Source: Clostridia bacterium (GTDB lineage: Bacteria > Bacillota > Clostridia > Oscillospirales > CAG-272). Taken from it: a stretch of 62,448 nucleotides of DNA. The notes beneath the pieces were generated by a model. That model worked only from the letters and a program-made list of their open reading frames with translations, ran no database searches and was not told where the DNA came from. How positions within the stretch are numbered: the first letter of the stretch is position 1; every line of letters starts with the position of its first letter. The stretch lies in NCBI GenBank assembly GCA_017621475.1, contig JAGATA010000025.1, positions 1-62,448 on the forward strand. Reading direction: 5' to 3'. Below, piece by piece: positions 31,990-39,378 of this stretch. The translations under genes and the position numbers were made by a program.

Positions 31990-33656
31990 CCCTTTTTGGC
32001 GTTGGCAAGCTGTTTGCCGATTTCAGAGTAATATTTTGAGCGAACGGTGAACGCGCATATTACGGATATAAAGCCGTCTATGTGTAAGCGGGGTTCTATT
32101 TTAACCGGCTTTTTAAGTCCGTTTCCGCTGTTGATCTGCACGGCAACGTTGAGAAGATGTGCGCGCAAAAGTGTATTTTCTCCGATAGCAAGGCGGCGGT
32201 CTTTGAGGTTGCCCTCAAATTCATCGAGCAGCGGAGAAAGGTTCGTTCCTTGGTAAACGTCGTCCGTGTGGAATCCCGACAGGTCAAGGTCTTGAACAAG
32301 ATACTGCGAGGAATAGCGGTCATAGCCGATTTTAAGCGGCTTTATCTTGTACTTCTTAACAAGCATCACTATCCAATCGTAAACGTCGCGGTAATTGACG
32401 TAGTTTTCGCCCGATAGCGTGAGGAAGCCTTGCTTTTCGTAAATATCGTACTTAACGCCCTCTTCCTCCATTGCTTTTTGCAGACGGTTCTTCGGCATAA
32501 AGAAGCGCGTGAAAATATAGAATTTACCGTTCTTTTCTATGACGATGGAAGCCGCCGTCAAGTCAGTAGTACGTGAAAGGTCTATACCCGCAACACAATA
32601 GCAGCCGCGGAAGTCTTCCAAGGTGTATTTTTCACCCGCGATATTTTCCACGTCGGAGTATTCGAGCCACGCAATAGTTGCGTTTTGTTTGATATTGCAA
32701 TATTTGCAAAGGAATTCTGCTTTTTTGGAAAGGGAAAGCCGCGCTATCTTTATTTCCTCGATATAAAAATCGACGGAAACGGAAACGCCGAGATTCGGGT
32801 TTGCCTTTTTTATCTCCTCTATATCGTCCCATTTGGATTGGTCATCGATCATATACAGGAACGGGAGCAGGCGGCATTCGTCGCTCGTGCCTTTAAGAAA
32901 CGCCGTGGCGCGGCGGATAAGTTCGTCGTAAATTCCGTCGTTTAGATAACCTGCCGTGGAAATGCTCAATATAAGCGGCTGTTTTCTCGCGCCGAGCGCG
33001 GATTTCATAACCTCGTACTGCTTCAAACCTTGTACACCGGGCCAAGCTTCTATTTCGTCACAAACGGCGAGATGCGGGTTAAAACCGTCGGACTTTTTGG
33101 AGTTGAAAGCAAGACGGCGTATGCTTGTGTTAAGCTGTTCGATGTAAATATCCGAACGGCGCTTTTTGGTAAGTGACGGATCGGAAAGCTCGTCATTGGA
33201 CTGAACTATCTGATAGAAAGCATCGTAAACAAGGTCTGCTTGGTCGAGCTTAGGCGCAAGGCAATATATCTTTGCACCGTATTCGCCGTCGAGATACGCC
33301 ATATAAGCGATTATTGCGGCGGCAAAAAGCGTTTTGCCGTTCTTTCTGGCAACAAGAATGAAAACCTCGCGGAATTGCCTGTAACCGTTTTCGCCAACGA
33401 TGCCGAAAATAGCGGAAACAATGGCTTTTTGCCAAAGCTCCAGCTTCAAAAGGTCGTTGCGACCCTCCGAATGATGGCAGAAATTTTCGATAAATCTTAT
33501 GGCTTTATTCGCTTTTTTTGCGTCGAAAAACCATCTTTTTTGCTCCAAACCGTCAAGCAGTATTCGATATACCGCCTTTATCCATTTGCCGACGGTAACG
33601 CGCCCTGTTTGGATCGCATCCGCGTATTCGTGGATATAACTTGCGTAGGGAATCAT
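31986..33656 (-). CDS. terL: Terminase large subunit
   Basis: A 556-residue packaging motor. The ATPase part has VARKNGKTLFAAA (Walker A, about 102-114) and AVCDEIEAW (Walker B with catalytic Glu, about 196-204). The nuclease part begins near VAGIDLSRTTDLTAAS (about 355) with the metal-binding Asp. Overlaps the small subunit by four bases. Confidence 0.95.
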   Translation of the reverse strand: MIPYASYIHEYADAIQTGRVTVGKWIKAVYRILLDGLEQKRWFFDAKKANKAIRFIENFCHHSEGRNDLLKLELWQKAIVSAIFGIVGENGYRQFREVFILVARKNGKTLFAAAIIAYMAYLDGEYGAKIYCLAPKLDQADLVYDAFYQIVQSNDELSDPSLTKKRRSDIYIEQLNTSIRRLAFNSKKSDGFNPHLAVCDEIEAWPGVQGLKQYEVMKSALGARKQPLILSISTAGYLNDGIYDELIRRATAFLKGTSDECRLLPFLYMIDDQSKWDDIEEIKKANPNLGVSVSVDFYIEEIKIARLSLSKKAEFLCKYCNIKQNATIAWLEYSDVENIAGEKYTLEDFRGCYCVAGIDLSRTTDLTAASIVIEKNGKFYIFTRFFMPKNRLQKAMEEEGVKYDIYEKQGFLTLSGENYVNYRDVYDWIVMLVKKYKIKPLKIGYDRYSSQYLVQDLDLSGFHTDDVYQGTNLSPLLDEFEGNLKDRRLAIGENTLLRAHLLNVAVQINSGNGLKKPVKIEPRLHIDGFISVICAFTVRSKYYSEIGKQLANAKKG

Positions 33657-34006
33657 TCGTTCATCATTTCGCGAAGCAGGCTCTTTTTGTCTTTGGATGC
33701 GGGAGCAAGCTCCGCAAGGGTCTTTATGGCTGTATTGAAGTTTTTCTGCATTGCTATAAGAGTTTTAACTTCGTCCGATTGTTTAGTCCCGAACTGGTTT
33801 TCTCCGTTTTGGTATTCGGATGTGTAGCCGTTTTCGTTGATGATCTCTTCAAGCTCCTGCATAGACACGGCGAGGAACGCCGCAGAGCTTATAAGCGAAG
33901 AAACAACGGCAAGCTTGTTTTTGTCAAGATCGCGCAAAGCTCGCTTTAATCGCGCTGTTTCGTGCTTTATTTTTTCTTCTTTTGTTAACTCTTTCTTTTT
34001 TGCCAT
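33653..34006 (-). CDS. terS: Terminase small subunit, P27-like
   Basis: A 117-residue protein that would recognise phage DNA for packaging. A basic, helical N terminus (MAKKKELTKEEKIKHETARL) and YTSEYQNGENQFGTKQSDEV resemble P27-family small terminases. GGAGGGG precedes the ATG; it overlaps terL. Confidence 0.88.
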   Translation of the reverse strand: MAKKKELTKEEKIKHETARLKRALRDLDKNKLAVVSSLISSAAFLAVSMQELEEIINENGYTSEYQNGENQFGTKQSDEVKTLIAMQKNFNTAIKTLAELAPASKDKKSLLREMMNE

Positions 34007-34112
34007 AACCCCTCCTTTCTTTTGCTGCTACACCCCCCTCCCGCTTCGTACACCCGTTATGCGCGCCCCTGCGGAGTATTTTTGTACTTCCATACTTCGG
34101 TTTCCGTAAGCC
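34007..34112. other. Intergenic gap between HNH and terminase genes, candidate cos region
   Basis: About 105 bp with a G-rich run on the minus strand (GGGAGGGGGG) and no plausible ORF beyond about 20 codons. In HK97-like phages with an HNH gene next to the terminase, the cohesive-end site often lies close by. This is location-based inference only. Confidence 0.25.
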
Positions 34113-34412
34113 TTATCGAGATTTTGATACCGGGGGGAGCATATTGCCGTATTCGTCAAACGAATAACGAGTATTTTTCTTTGCAAGGTGCTCTTTATTG
34201 TGACAGTCCATACAAAGAAGCTCCAAATTACGAAAGCTAAGTGTCACTTTCGGATCGTTGATATTGCTTGGCGTAAGATACTTCTTATGGTGGACTATAA
34301 CGCCCGCGCCGCCGCAGCGCTCGCAAAGACCGCATCTGTACTTGATATAAGACGTGCGTGCGCGCTTCCAGGCATCACTTTGATAAAACTCTTTTGCAAA
34401 CTCTTTCGCCAT
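34113..34412 (-). CDS. Phage HNH endonuclease
   Basis: About 99 residues from the ATG at 34412; the longer ORF upstream lacks a ribosome binding site. It has two Cys pairs (CGLCERC and CMDC) and the HNH core VIVHHKKYLTP ... NLELLCMDCHNKEH. Such HNH proteins beside the terminase stimulate cos cleavage in HK97-type phages. The Asn of HNH is at FRNLELLC. Confidence 0.9.
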   Translation of the reverse strand: MAKEFAKEFYQSDAWKRARTSYIKYRCGLCERCGGAGVIVHHKKYLTPSNINDPKVTLSFRNLELLCMDCHNKEHLAKKNTRYSFDEYGNMLPPVSKSR

Positions 34413-34530
34413 CGCTCCCACCCCTCGCTTTTTATGGCGTGTTATCCCTGAAACAAAAACGACCGTCGGAAGTTGCGTTCCGCGGTCGTTCGTTCTCATC
34501 GTGTTTATATTACCACAAATTTAGGTTGCA

Positions 34531-35013
34531 CTACTGACAACTTGCAATTTCCAAGGATGTTTTATATCGGCGCTCGTCCGCATCGCTTATGCGTATTCCG
34601 CGAAGCGTGGCGCAGAGCAAGCGCGCGTGTTTGAGCCATCTGTAAATGTTTCTTTCGTCATAATGGCTTGTGTAAGCAAAGCGCCTTACTCTGTTTGATA
34701 TATCTCCTCGGCGTATCGGAGAGTGAGGATCTGTAAAGTACACAGCGAATATTGCGGCGATTATCTCCTTCTTTCCTCCTTCGTGTAAAAGATCAAGCGT
34801 TGCATTTACTGCTTCTATATCGAGCAGGAGAGGCGCTTGTGCATCAAGCGCTCTTTCCGCGCTCTCTATTGCCTTTTCGGGAGAAAGGTCTGCGCGCTTT
34901 GCAAGCTCTTTTTTGAATATGCTTTCGCGTGCTTGTTCGTATGTGGGCTTTCCCATACGCGCATATACGCGAAAGGCTTCTGTTATGTATGCTTTTGTAA
35001 AATCTTTTTCCAT
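34531..35013 (-). CDS. Phage protein, possible late-gene regulator
   Basis: A 160-residue soluble, charged protein with helical character. The C-terminal half (RNIYRWLKHARLLCATLRGI) could form an HTH. Position just upstream of the packaging genes is where ArpU/RinA-like activators are often found, but I see no decisive signature. AGAGGTGAG precedes the ATG. Confidence 0.55.
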   Translation of the reverse strand: MEKDFTKAYITEAFRVYARMGKPTYEQARESIFKKELAKRADLSPEKAIESAERALDAQAPLLLDIEAVNATLDLLHEGGKKEIIAAIFAVYFTDPHSPIRRGDISNRVRRFAYTSHYDERNIYRWLKHARLLCATLRGIRISDADERRYKTSLEIASCQ

Positions 35014-35025
35014 ATGCTCACCTCT

Positions 35026-35604
35026 TTAAAATAGTTTTTTCTGTTCGGAGAATATTTCTTGCTTGCGCTTATTATCAAATGCTTTTTCACAGGCAAGAGA
35101 AAAGTTGCGAAGCTGTTCTGTAAATTCTTCCGTGATAACGTCAAAAGGAGTTATTATGGCAAGCAATACAAACCCCGATTTTGCCGCAAAATAGAGAGTG
35201 CCGTCTTCCTTTACTCGTTCGCATATTGTAAGCTGCGGCGTATCGGCAAGCGGCAGAAGATGTTCGCTGTGAATAAATTTTATGCCCTGCGTTGTGTTAT
35301 ATGGCAAAGTATCGCTTGCTCCTGCGATGAGCTGAAACTGCCTTGCACATTCCTTTTCACCGGGAAAATAATCTTTGAAGTTAAAGTCGGACGGAAGCGC
35401 GGGCTTGTGCGAAAAGTGCATTTTGTTTTGTTGCTTTTCGGGTATATCGAACGTGCGGAAGATCGTTTCCTCGCAGAACTGCGGCAAGCCGTAAAGAGGG
35501 AAGATTGCCGTGCCGTCGGATAGCCATTGAACTCCGTTTTCATCCTCGCAGAGAACGAAAGTTTTCTTTTTCTTACAGACGTCTATTATTTTCTTGATTA
35601 TCAT
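35026..35604 (-). CDS. Phage protein of unknown function
   Basis: About 192 residues from the ATG at 35604, which follows AGGAG; a TTG seven codons earlier would overlap the Rep-like gene. Soluble, no Cys cluster or HTH that I can recognise, Phe-rich. Co-transcribed with the Rep-like gene. Confidence 0.6.
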   Translation of the reverse strand: MIIKKIIDVCKKKKTFVLCEDENGVQWLSDGTAIFPLYGLPQFCEETIFRTFDIPEKQQNKMHFSHKPALPSDFNFKDYFPGEKECARQFQLIAGASDTLPYNTTQGIKFIHSEHLLPLADTPQLTICERVKEDGTLYFAAKSGFVLLAIITPFDVITEEFTEQLRNFSLACEKAFDNKRKQEIFSEQKKLF

Positions 35605-35614
35605 TGTTTTTCTC

Positions 35615-36493
35615 CTATTCTTCAAGCCACTCTGTTTGCCAGGTGGGTATTTCTGTTTTGCTGTCTGCTTTATACATCACGACCGAGATATACCAATGCC
35701 CGTTGAATACGTTAAAACGGGCAAAACAGCGGATAAATTTATATCCTTTGTGTCGGCGTTCCCAATACTCGCGGTCATCTACGCGGTCAAGTGCAAGCCT
35801 TTCCACACCGCGAGGTGTTATTTTGCCGTCACGCGGCGGCGCGATAATCGGCTTTTTAAGGTTTCGCGAATATACAAATCTTTTTGAGCCTTGCGGGTCT
35901 TTGGAGCAATAACGCGCAGCCGCTTCGGGACCGAAGCGCTCAGGCTGAAAGCGGTGCGTATTCACTCGAATACCTTTCGGCCACATATCTTCGAGTATGT
36001 CGCGGTCAAGACCGCCCGTTAGGAAGATGTGGAAGTGCCAATTATGACGCCCTTTGTTGATACCTGTTTTATAGGTCTGCTTTTCAATGACGTATATGTA
36101 GCGGAACGGCTCGGCAAGCTTGCCGCATCGTTTTGCAAGGTCTTTGTTGTCGGGGGCTGCCGCGAGCTGCTTTTGAGCTTTGCGAAGTTCAGACGTGCGC
36201 TTTGTCTTTACTCGGCGCAGATAGTTTACAATATCGCGCCGCGCCTCGGCTTCATTCTGCGGAGCATTTTGCGGCAGATACGTCGGCGACATAAAAAGAT
36301 CGGTGTTATCAAAATTTGTGTTAACGAGGCGCACAAATTTCTTAATAGCCTGTGTCGTGTTATATTTTTGCTGTTCGGGTGTGGAGCTTTTGGATTTCGG
36401 CGTGCGGTTTGGAACTTTGCGTCCGTTTTCAAAGACGGGATAAAATTCAACCTCCAAAAGCTTTCCCGAGCGAATTCTTTTTTCTCGCTCCAT
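35615..36493 (-). CDS. HUH-type replication initiator-like protein
   Basis: A 292-residue basic protein. HNWHFHIFLTGG (about 148-159) is the His-hydrophobic-His metal motif of HUH endonucleases. AARYCSKD (about 190-197) carries a Tyr in the place of the catalytic nicking Tyr of rolling-circle Rep proteins such as those of microviruses and filamentous phages. YIYVIEKQTYKTGINKGRHNW resembles the plasmid/phage REP family. It suggests nicking-dependent replication. GTPase or helicase motifs are absent. Confidence 0.8.
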   Translation of the reverse strand: MEREKRIRSGKLLEVEFYPVFENGRKVPNRTPKSKSSTPEQQKYNTTQAIKKFVRLVNTNFDNTDLFMSPTYLPQNAPQNEAEARRDIVNYLRRVKTKRTSELRKAQKQLAAAPDNKDLAKRCGKLAEPFRYIYVIEKQTYKTGINKGRHNWHFHIFLTGGLDRDILEDMWPKGIRVNTHRFQPERFGPEAAARYCSKDPQGSKRFVYSRNLKKPIIAPPRDGKITPRGVERLALDRVDDREYWERRHKGYKFIRCFARFNVFNGHWYISVVMYKADSKTEIPTWQTEWLEE

Positions 36494-36496
36494 CTC

Positions 36497-36934
36497 TTAC
36501 CCCTCCAAAGGCGAGAAAAAGGCGTGAAGCTCGTTTTCCCAGGTGCTTTCAAATTCAAAGACTGAGTTGAAGAGCAGCGTGCGAATATACGTTTTCTTGA
36601 ATTTGATCTCAAAATCGACTTTTTTGAATTTTTCTATAACGAGCGCGATATGCTCGTGTGTCAAGCGTGCATATATTTCCTGCACATATAAAGTGGGTTG
36701 TTGAATTCCGTCTATTCTGATATTGGCGGTCGGAGGCAGAAGCGCCACGTCCGCGATTATAAGTGCAAGCTCTTTTGCAAATGGCCTATCACGTTCGGGG
36801 AAGCAGGCAAGCTCTATTTGAAGTTCTGTCTTTTCAAGGACTTCACAAAGCCCGACGCGACGCGCTTTTGTTTCACGAGAAAAAGAGGGAATATTTTCGC
36901 GGGAAGGGCAGAGGGAATTTTTAACTTTTTCCAT
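36497..36934 (-). CDS. Phage protein with a DUF6017-like C terminus
   Basis: A 145-residue protein. The segment LTHEHIALVIEKFKKVDFEI followed by a YIRTLLFNSVFEFEST stretch looks like the C-terminal DUF6017 region that closes many RepA-type initiators in clostridial mobile elements. The usual N-terminal initiator domain is absent. It lies four bases upstream of the HUH gene, so the two may act together in replication. Confidence 0.6.
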   Translation of the reverse strand: MEKVKNSLCPSRENIPSFSRETKARRVGLCEVLEKTELQIELACFPERDRPFAKELALIIADVALLPPTANIRIDGIQQPTLYVQEIYARLTHEHIALVIEKFKKVDFEIKFKKTYIRTLLFNSVFEFESTWENELHAFFSPLEG

Positions 36935-37036
36935 ATTTGGATTTTTTCCTTTCTTTCAATATTTTTTGTGTTTTTTCCGTTGATGAAATACTATGGAATA
37001 CAAGGACTTTTGGCGGATAAAATCCGCTGAAAAATA

Positions 37037-37065
37037 TTGACCTTTCGCCGCGTTTGTGCTATAAT
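37037..37065 (+). promoter_or_regulatory. Promoter for a predicted small RNA
   Basis: TTGACC (37037-37042), 17-bp spacer, consensus TATAAT (37060-37065), on the strand opposite to the phage early operon. No credible ORF follows. Confidence 0.75.
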
Positions 37066-37071
37066 ATTTAC

Positions 37072-37138
37072 ATCGGTTGATTGGCGGCTTAAAGTCGTCG
37101 GTAAGCGCTGTTTGTGGGTAGCAAACAGCGCTTTTTTC
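37072..37138 (+). ncRNA. Predicted phage small antisense RNA
   Basis: A strong promoter (37037-37065) is followed within about 35 nt by a perfect terminator (AAGCGCTGTTTG / CAAACAGCGCTT, then T6; 37103-37138). This predicts a transcript of about 67 nt without coding capacity. It is antisense to the early-operon gap between the 47-residue gene and the 145-residue gene. It could regulate early mRNA stability or expression of the replication genes. Confidence 0.65.
37103..37138 (+). terminator. Terminator of the predicted small RNA
   Basis: 12-bp perfect stem with TGGGTAG loop and a T6 tail on the plus strand only, so it does not end the minus-strand operon. Confidence 0.88.
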
Positions 37139-37140
37139 TT

Positions 37141-37284
37141 TTATTCGGAAAGTATTGCCGAGCTTGATAAAACCATATTGTCAAGCTCTTCGGGAGTTTG
37201 CGCGGTATTTACGGCCGCGGCAAGCGTTTTAAGGCTTACAAGGCATATAAGAACGTAAGCTATTATTTTATGTAATCTTTTCAT
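37141..37284 (-). CDS. Small phage membrane protein, 47 residues
   Basis: A short ORF that starts within the end of the preceding gene (17-bp overlap), with AGAGG before the ATG. The product begins MKRLHKIIAYVLICLVSLKT, with a hydrophobic helix or signal sequence (about 7-25) and a short polar tail. Unknown function. Confidence 0.6.
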   Translation of the reverse strand: MKRLHKIIAYVLICLVSLKTLAAAVNTAQTPEELDNMVLSSSAILSE

Positions 37285-37495
37285 TGTTTTCCTCTATCTC
37301 TTTCTTAATTCTTTCACGGCATATGACTATATCGGGCTGAGTACATTTGTTTTTATAATAACGGCAAGGAATGAGCTTCTCCCCATTTGGCGAAAGCGGT
37401 GTTCCGTTACAGGTAAAAAGCTTTCCGTAAGCGCATTTCGCGCAAATAACGGCACGGAGACGATTGTATTGCTTATCTGTCATTTCTGCTATCAT
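37268..37495 (-). CDS. Small Cys-rich phage protein
   Basis: 75 residues from the ATG at 37495, which follows GGAGG. Contains CAKC, two further Cys (CNG, CRYYKNKC) and Lys-rich ends; may bind zinc. Overlaps both neighbours, as is common in compact early operons. Confidence 0.65.
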   Translation of the reverse strand: MIAEMTDKQYNRLRAVICAKCAYGKLFTCNGTPLSPNGEKLIPCRYYKNKCTQPDIVICRERIKKEIEENNEKIT

Positions 37496-37742
37496 AAGTT
37501 TCCTCCCTGTACGCTTCTTTGAGTGAAGCATTTAGCGCATCGAGCTTCAAAACAAGTTTTGCACTGCTTTGCGGATAACGCACGCTTATGATTATTTCAT
37601 CGGGCGCACGTCTGTCCGAAAGCAGAAAGTGCGTAAGATTTTTGCTTATGGTTTGTTTGACTTTTTCAGAAAGCGGAGCTTCGCTTTTACCGTAGCATTC
37701 GTCGCAGCGGCGGTCTATACATTTATCGCAGAATTTATCCAT
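37473..37742 (-). CDS. Small phage protein with Cys-rich N terminus
   Basis: 89 residues from the ATG at 37742 (AAGGAGG seven bases upstream); an in-frame ATG 11 codons earlier is possible. CDKCIDRRCDEC at the N terminus suggests a zinc site. Unknown function. Confidence 0.65.
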   Translation of the reverse strand: MDKFCDKCIDRRCDECYGKSEAPLSEKVKQTISKNLTHFLLSDRRAPDEIIISVRYPQSSAKLVLKLDALNASLKEAYREETYDSRNDR

Positions 37743-37787
37743 TGTTTCCTCCTTGGTTGTTTGTATCTGTTCCATTTTTGTTTCCTT

Positions 37788-37871
37788 TCAGCTTAAAAAG
37801 TGAATTACGTCAAGCAACAATGCGGTGCAGTTTTCGCCCGTGACGTCAACGCGCCGCATTGTGCCGTCCAA
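37788..37871 (-). CDS. Possible 27-residue ORF or frameshifted remainder
   Basis: The frame reads LDGTMRRVDVTGENCTALLL and ends at a TGA just before the next ribosome binding site. It has only a TTG start and no clear ribosome binding site, yet the sequence looks coding. It is in the -1 frame relative to the 41-residue ORF upstream and overlaps its end region, so the two may be pieces of one gene. Confidence 0.35.
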   Translation of the reverse strand: MDGTMRRVDVTGENCTALLLDVIHFLS

Positions 37872-37876
37872 AAATT

Positions 37877-38002
37877 CTATGTAACGTATTCTTTGCCGCC
37901 GTCCTCGTCATACCAAGTTTCCTTTATTCCTATATTGAGCTTTTGGAGCAGGGCAGACATTTCGTTTTCGACAAAGGCTTCTTTTTCCTGCGCGGGTGTC
38001 AT
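37877..38002 (-). CDS. Small phage protein, 41 residues
   Basis: Starts with an ATGA overlap at the stop of the upstream gene and has AAAGGAGG before it. Product begins MTPAQEKEAFVENEMSALLQ; hydrophilic and acidic. The end (TWYDEDGGKEYVT) is followed in the -1 frame by a sequence that reads like its continuation. Confidence 0.6.
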   Translation of the reverse strand: MTPAQEKEAFVENEMSALLQKLNIGIKETWYDEDGGKEYVT

Positions 38003-38217
38003 ACGTTTGTTTCCGCCTCCTTTGCCGCTTGGCGCGCACGATAGCCGACGAGCCATTTTTCATAGTATTCGCGGTTTTCGGGAATGGCGTAGAAACGCTC
38101 TACTGCGCGAAGCGTAGCGCGGCAGAGAGAATCAAACTCATTTTCCGGCATCTTTGTGATGTCAAACTTTGCGTTGTTTTCTTTAATAACGCATTTTACA
38201 TTTTTTCTTTTTGCCAT
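37999..38217 (-). CDS. Small phage protein, 72 residues
   Basis: Basic, helical protein (MAKRKNVKCVIKENN ... YYEKWLVGYRARQAAKEAE) with AGGAGG before its ATG. First conventional gene after the cro-like gene in the early operon. Unknown function. Confidence 0.72.
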   Translation of the reverse strand: MAKRKNVKCVIKENNAKFDITKMPENEFDSLCRATLRAVERFYAIPENREYYEKWLVGYRARQAAKEAETNV

Positions 38218-38244
38218 AATATTTCCTCCTTTATGTTTACATTT

Positions 38245-38445
38245 TTAAACACTGTTGGCATAAAAAATAGCGTCAACGGTTGTATCTAACGCATCTGCTA
38301 TTCTTTGTAATGTTTTTGTGGTTGTCGTGCGCTTTCTATTGGTTTCTAATGCCCATAAAGTAGCCCTGCAGACACCACTTTTTTCACAAAGTTCAGCTTG
38401 CGACATACCTTTTTGTATGCGAAGCTCTTTTATTTTATACCCCAT
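38245..38445 (-). CDS. Cro-like XRE regulator
   Basis: A 66-residue single HTH (IKELRIQKGMSQAELCEKSG ... ATLWALETNRKR). Divergent from the CI/LexA-like repressor and first gene of the early operon, the arrangement of Cro/CI switches. ATG at 38445 after TAGGAG; longer ORF upstream lacks a site. Presumably competes for the operators in 38461-38583. Confidence 0.88.
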   Translation of the reverse strand: MGYKIKELRIQKGMSQAELCEKSGVCRATLWALETNRKRTTTTKTLQRIADALDTTVDAIFYANSV

Positions 38446-38486
38446 TACTCCTAACCTCCTCAATCGTCGTTTACTTTTGTGAACAT

Positions 38487-38515
38487 AGAATATCACACTT
38501 TTTACTGTTTGTCAA
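38487..38515 (-). promoter_or_regulatory. Early (cro) promoter with operator dyads
   Basis: Minus strand TTGACA (plus 38510-38515) and TATTCT (38487-38492), 17-bp spacer. Inverted repeats GTGA-N10-TCAC and GTTTAC-N4-GTGAAC lie over and just downstream of the -10 box, likely repressor sites. Confidence 0.75.
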
Positions 38516-38554
38516 TGGCTTTTCGAAAATATGTTTATTTTTTTAAACAAATTC

Positions 38555-38583
38555 TTGACATATTATACGATAAAGTGTATAAT
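38555..38583 (+). promoter_or_regulatory. Repressor promoter with operator
   Basis: Consensus TTGACA (38555-38560), 17 bp, TATAAT (38578-38583). An inverted repeat ATTATAC-N8-GTATAAT covers the spacer and -10 box, suited to autoregulation by the repressor or by Cro. Confidence 0.85.
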
Positions 38584-38608
38584 ATAATAAACGGTATAGG
38601 GGGTAAAA

Positions 38609-39286
38609 ATGAAATTAGGTGAATTTATAAAAAGCTATCGCGCTGAACACGGATTGTCACAACGACAATTTGCTGTTCAATGTAAAATGTCAAACGGATA
38701 TATATCGATGTTAGAAGAAGGGAAACGTCCTAAAAGCGAAGATCCAGTAGTACCGACGATAAATACATTGAAAAAAATTGCTTCCGCTATGGGAATGGGT
38801 TTGCACGAGTTAATAAGCCTTGTTGACGATATGCCGATTTCTATATCGCCAAATTCTAATGAAGAGCTTTTTGAAAAACTAGGCATCAAACCTGTTTCCA
38901 CGCAAAAATTACCTATGCTAGGCAATGTTGCTTGCGGCGAGCCGATATTTGCCGAAGAAACTTTTGAAGGATACGTAACTGTCGGCGCAAATATCAAAGC
39001 AGATTTTTGTTTACGCGCTCAGGGTAACAGTATGGTTAACGCCCGTATACACGATGGTGACATTGTTTTTGTTCGCAAACAAGATATGGTTGACGATGGC
39101 GAAATAGCCGTTGTCTTGGTTGAAAACGAAGCCACTATAAAACGTGTATATTACGACCGCGAAAACAGCACCCTCACGCTCGTCCCCGAAAACCCCGCAT
39201 TTAAAATAATGCGTTTTCGTAATGAGGAACTTGAACAAATTCGTATTTTAGGTAAAGTTGTCGCAGGACAATATGACGTGCAATAA
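38609..39286 (+). CDS. CI/LexA-like phage repressor with S24 peptidase
   Basis: 225 residues: N-terminal XRE HTH (about 4-62, GLSQRQFAVQCKMSNGYISM) and C-terminal S24 peptidase. Probable self-cleavage site near VACGEP (about 108-113), nucleophile Ser in GNSMVNARIHDGD (about 140), Lys in EATIKRVYY (about 178). Such repressors keep the lysogenic state and cleave themselves when RecA is activated by DNA damage. Divergent to the cro-like gene. Confidence 0.94.
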   Translation: MKLGEFIKSYRAEHGLSQRQFAVQCKMSNGYISMLEEGKRPKSEDPVVPTINTLKKIASAMGMGLHELISLVDDMPISISPNSNEELFEKLGIKPVSTQKLPMLGNVACGEPIFAEETFEGYVTVGANIKADFCLRAQGNSMVNARIHDGDIVFVRKQDMVDDGEIAVVLVENEATIKRVYYDRENSTLTLVPENPAFKIMRFRNEELEQIRILGKVVAGQYDVQ

Positions 39287-39378
39287 TTCATTATCTTTTT
39301 AAATAATCATTGAATTTAATCTCATACATATGAGATTGGATAAATAAAAACATTTTAATTTTAAAGGAGTAAAAAACT

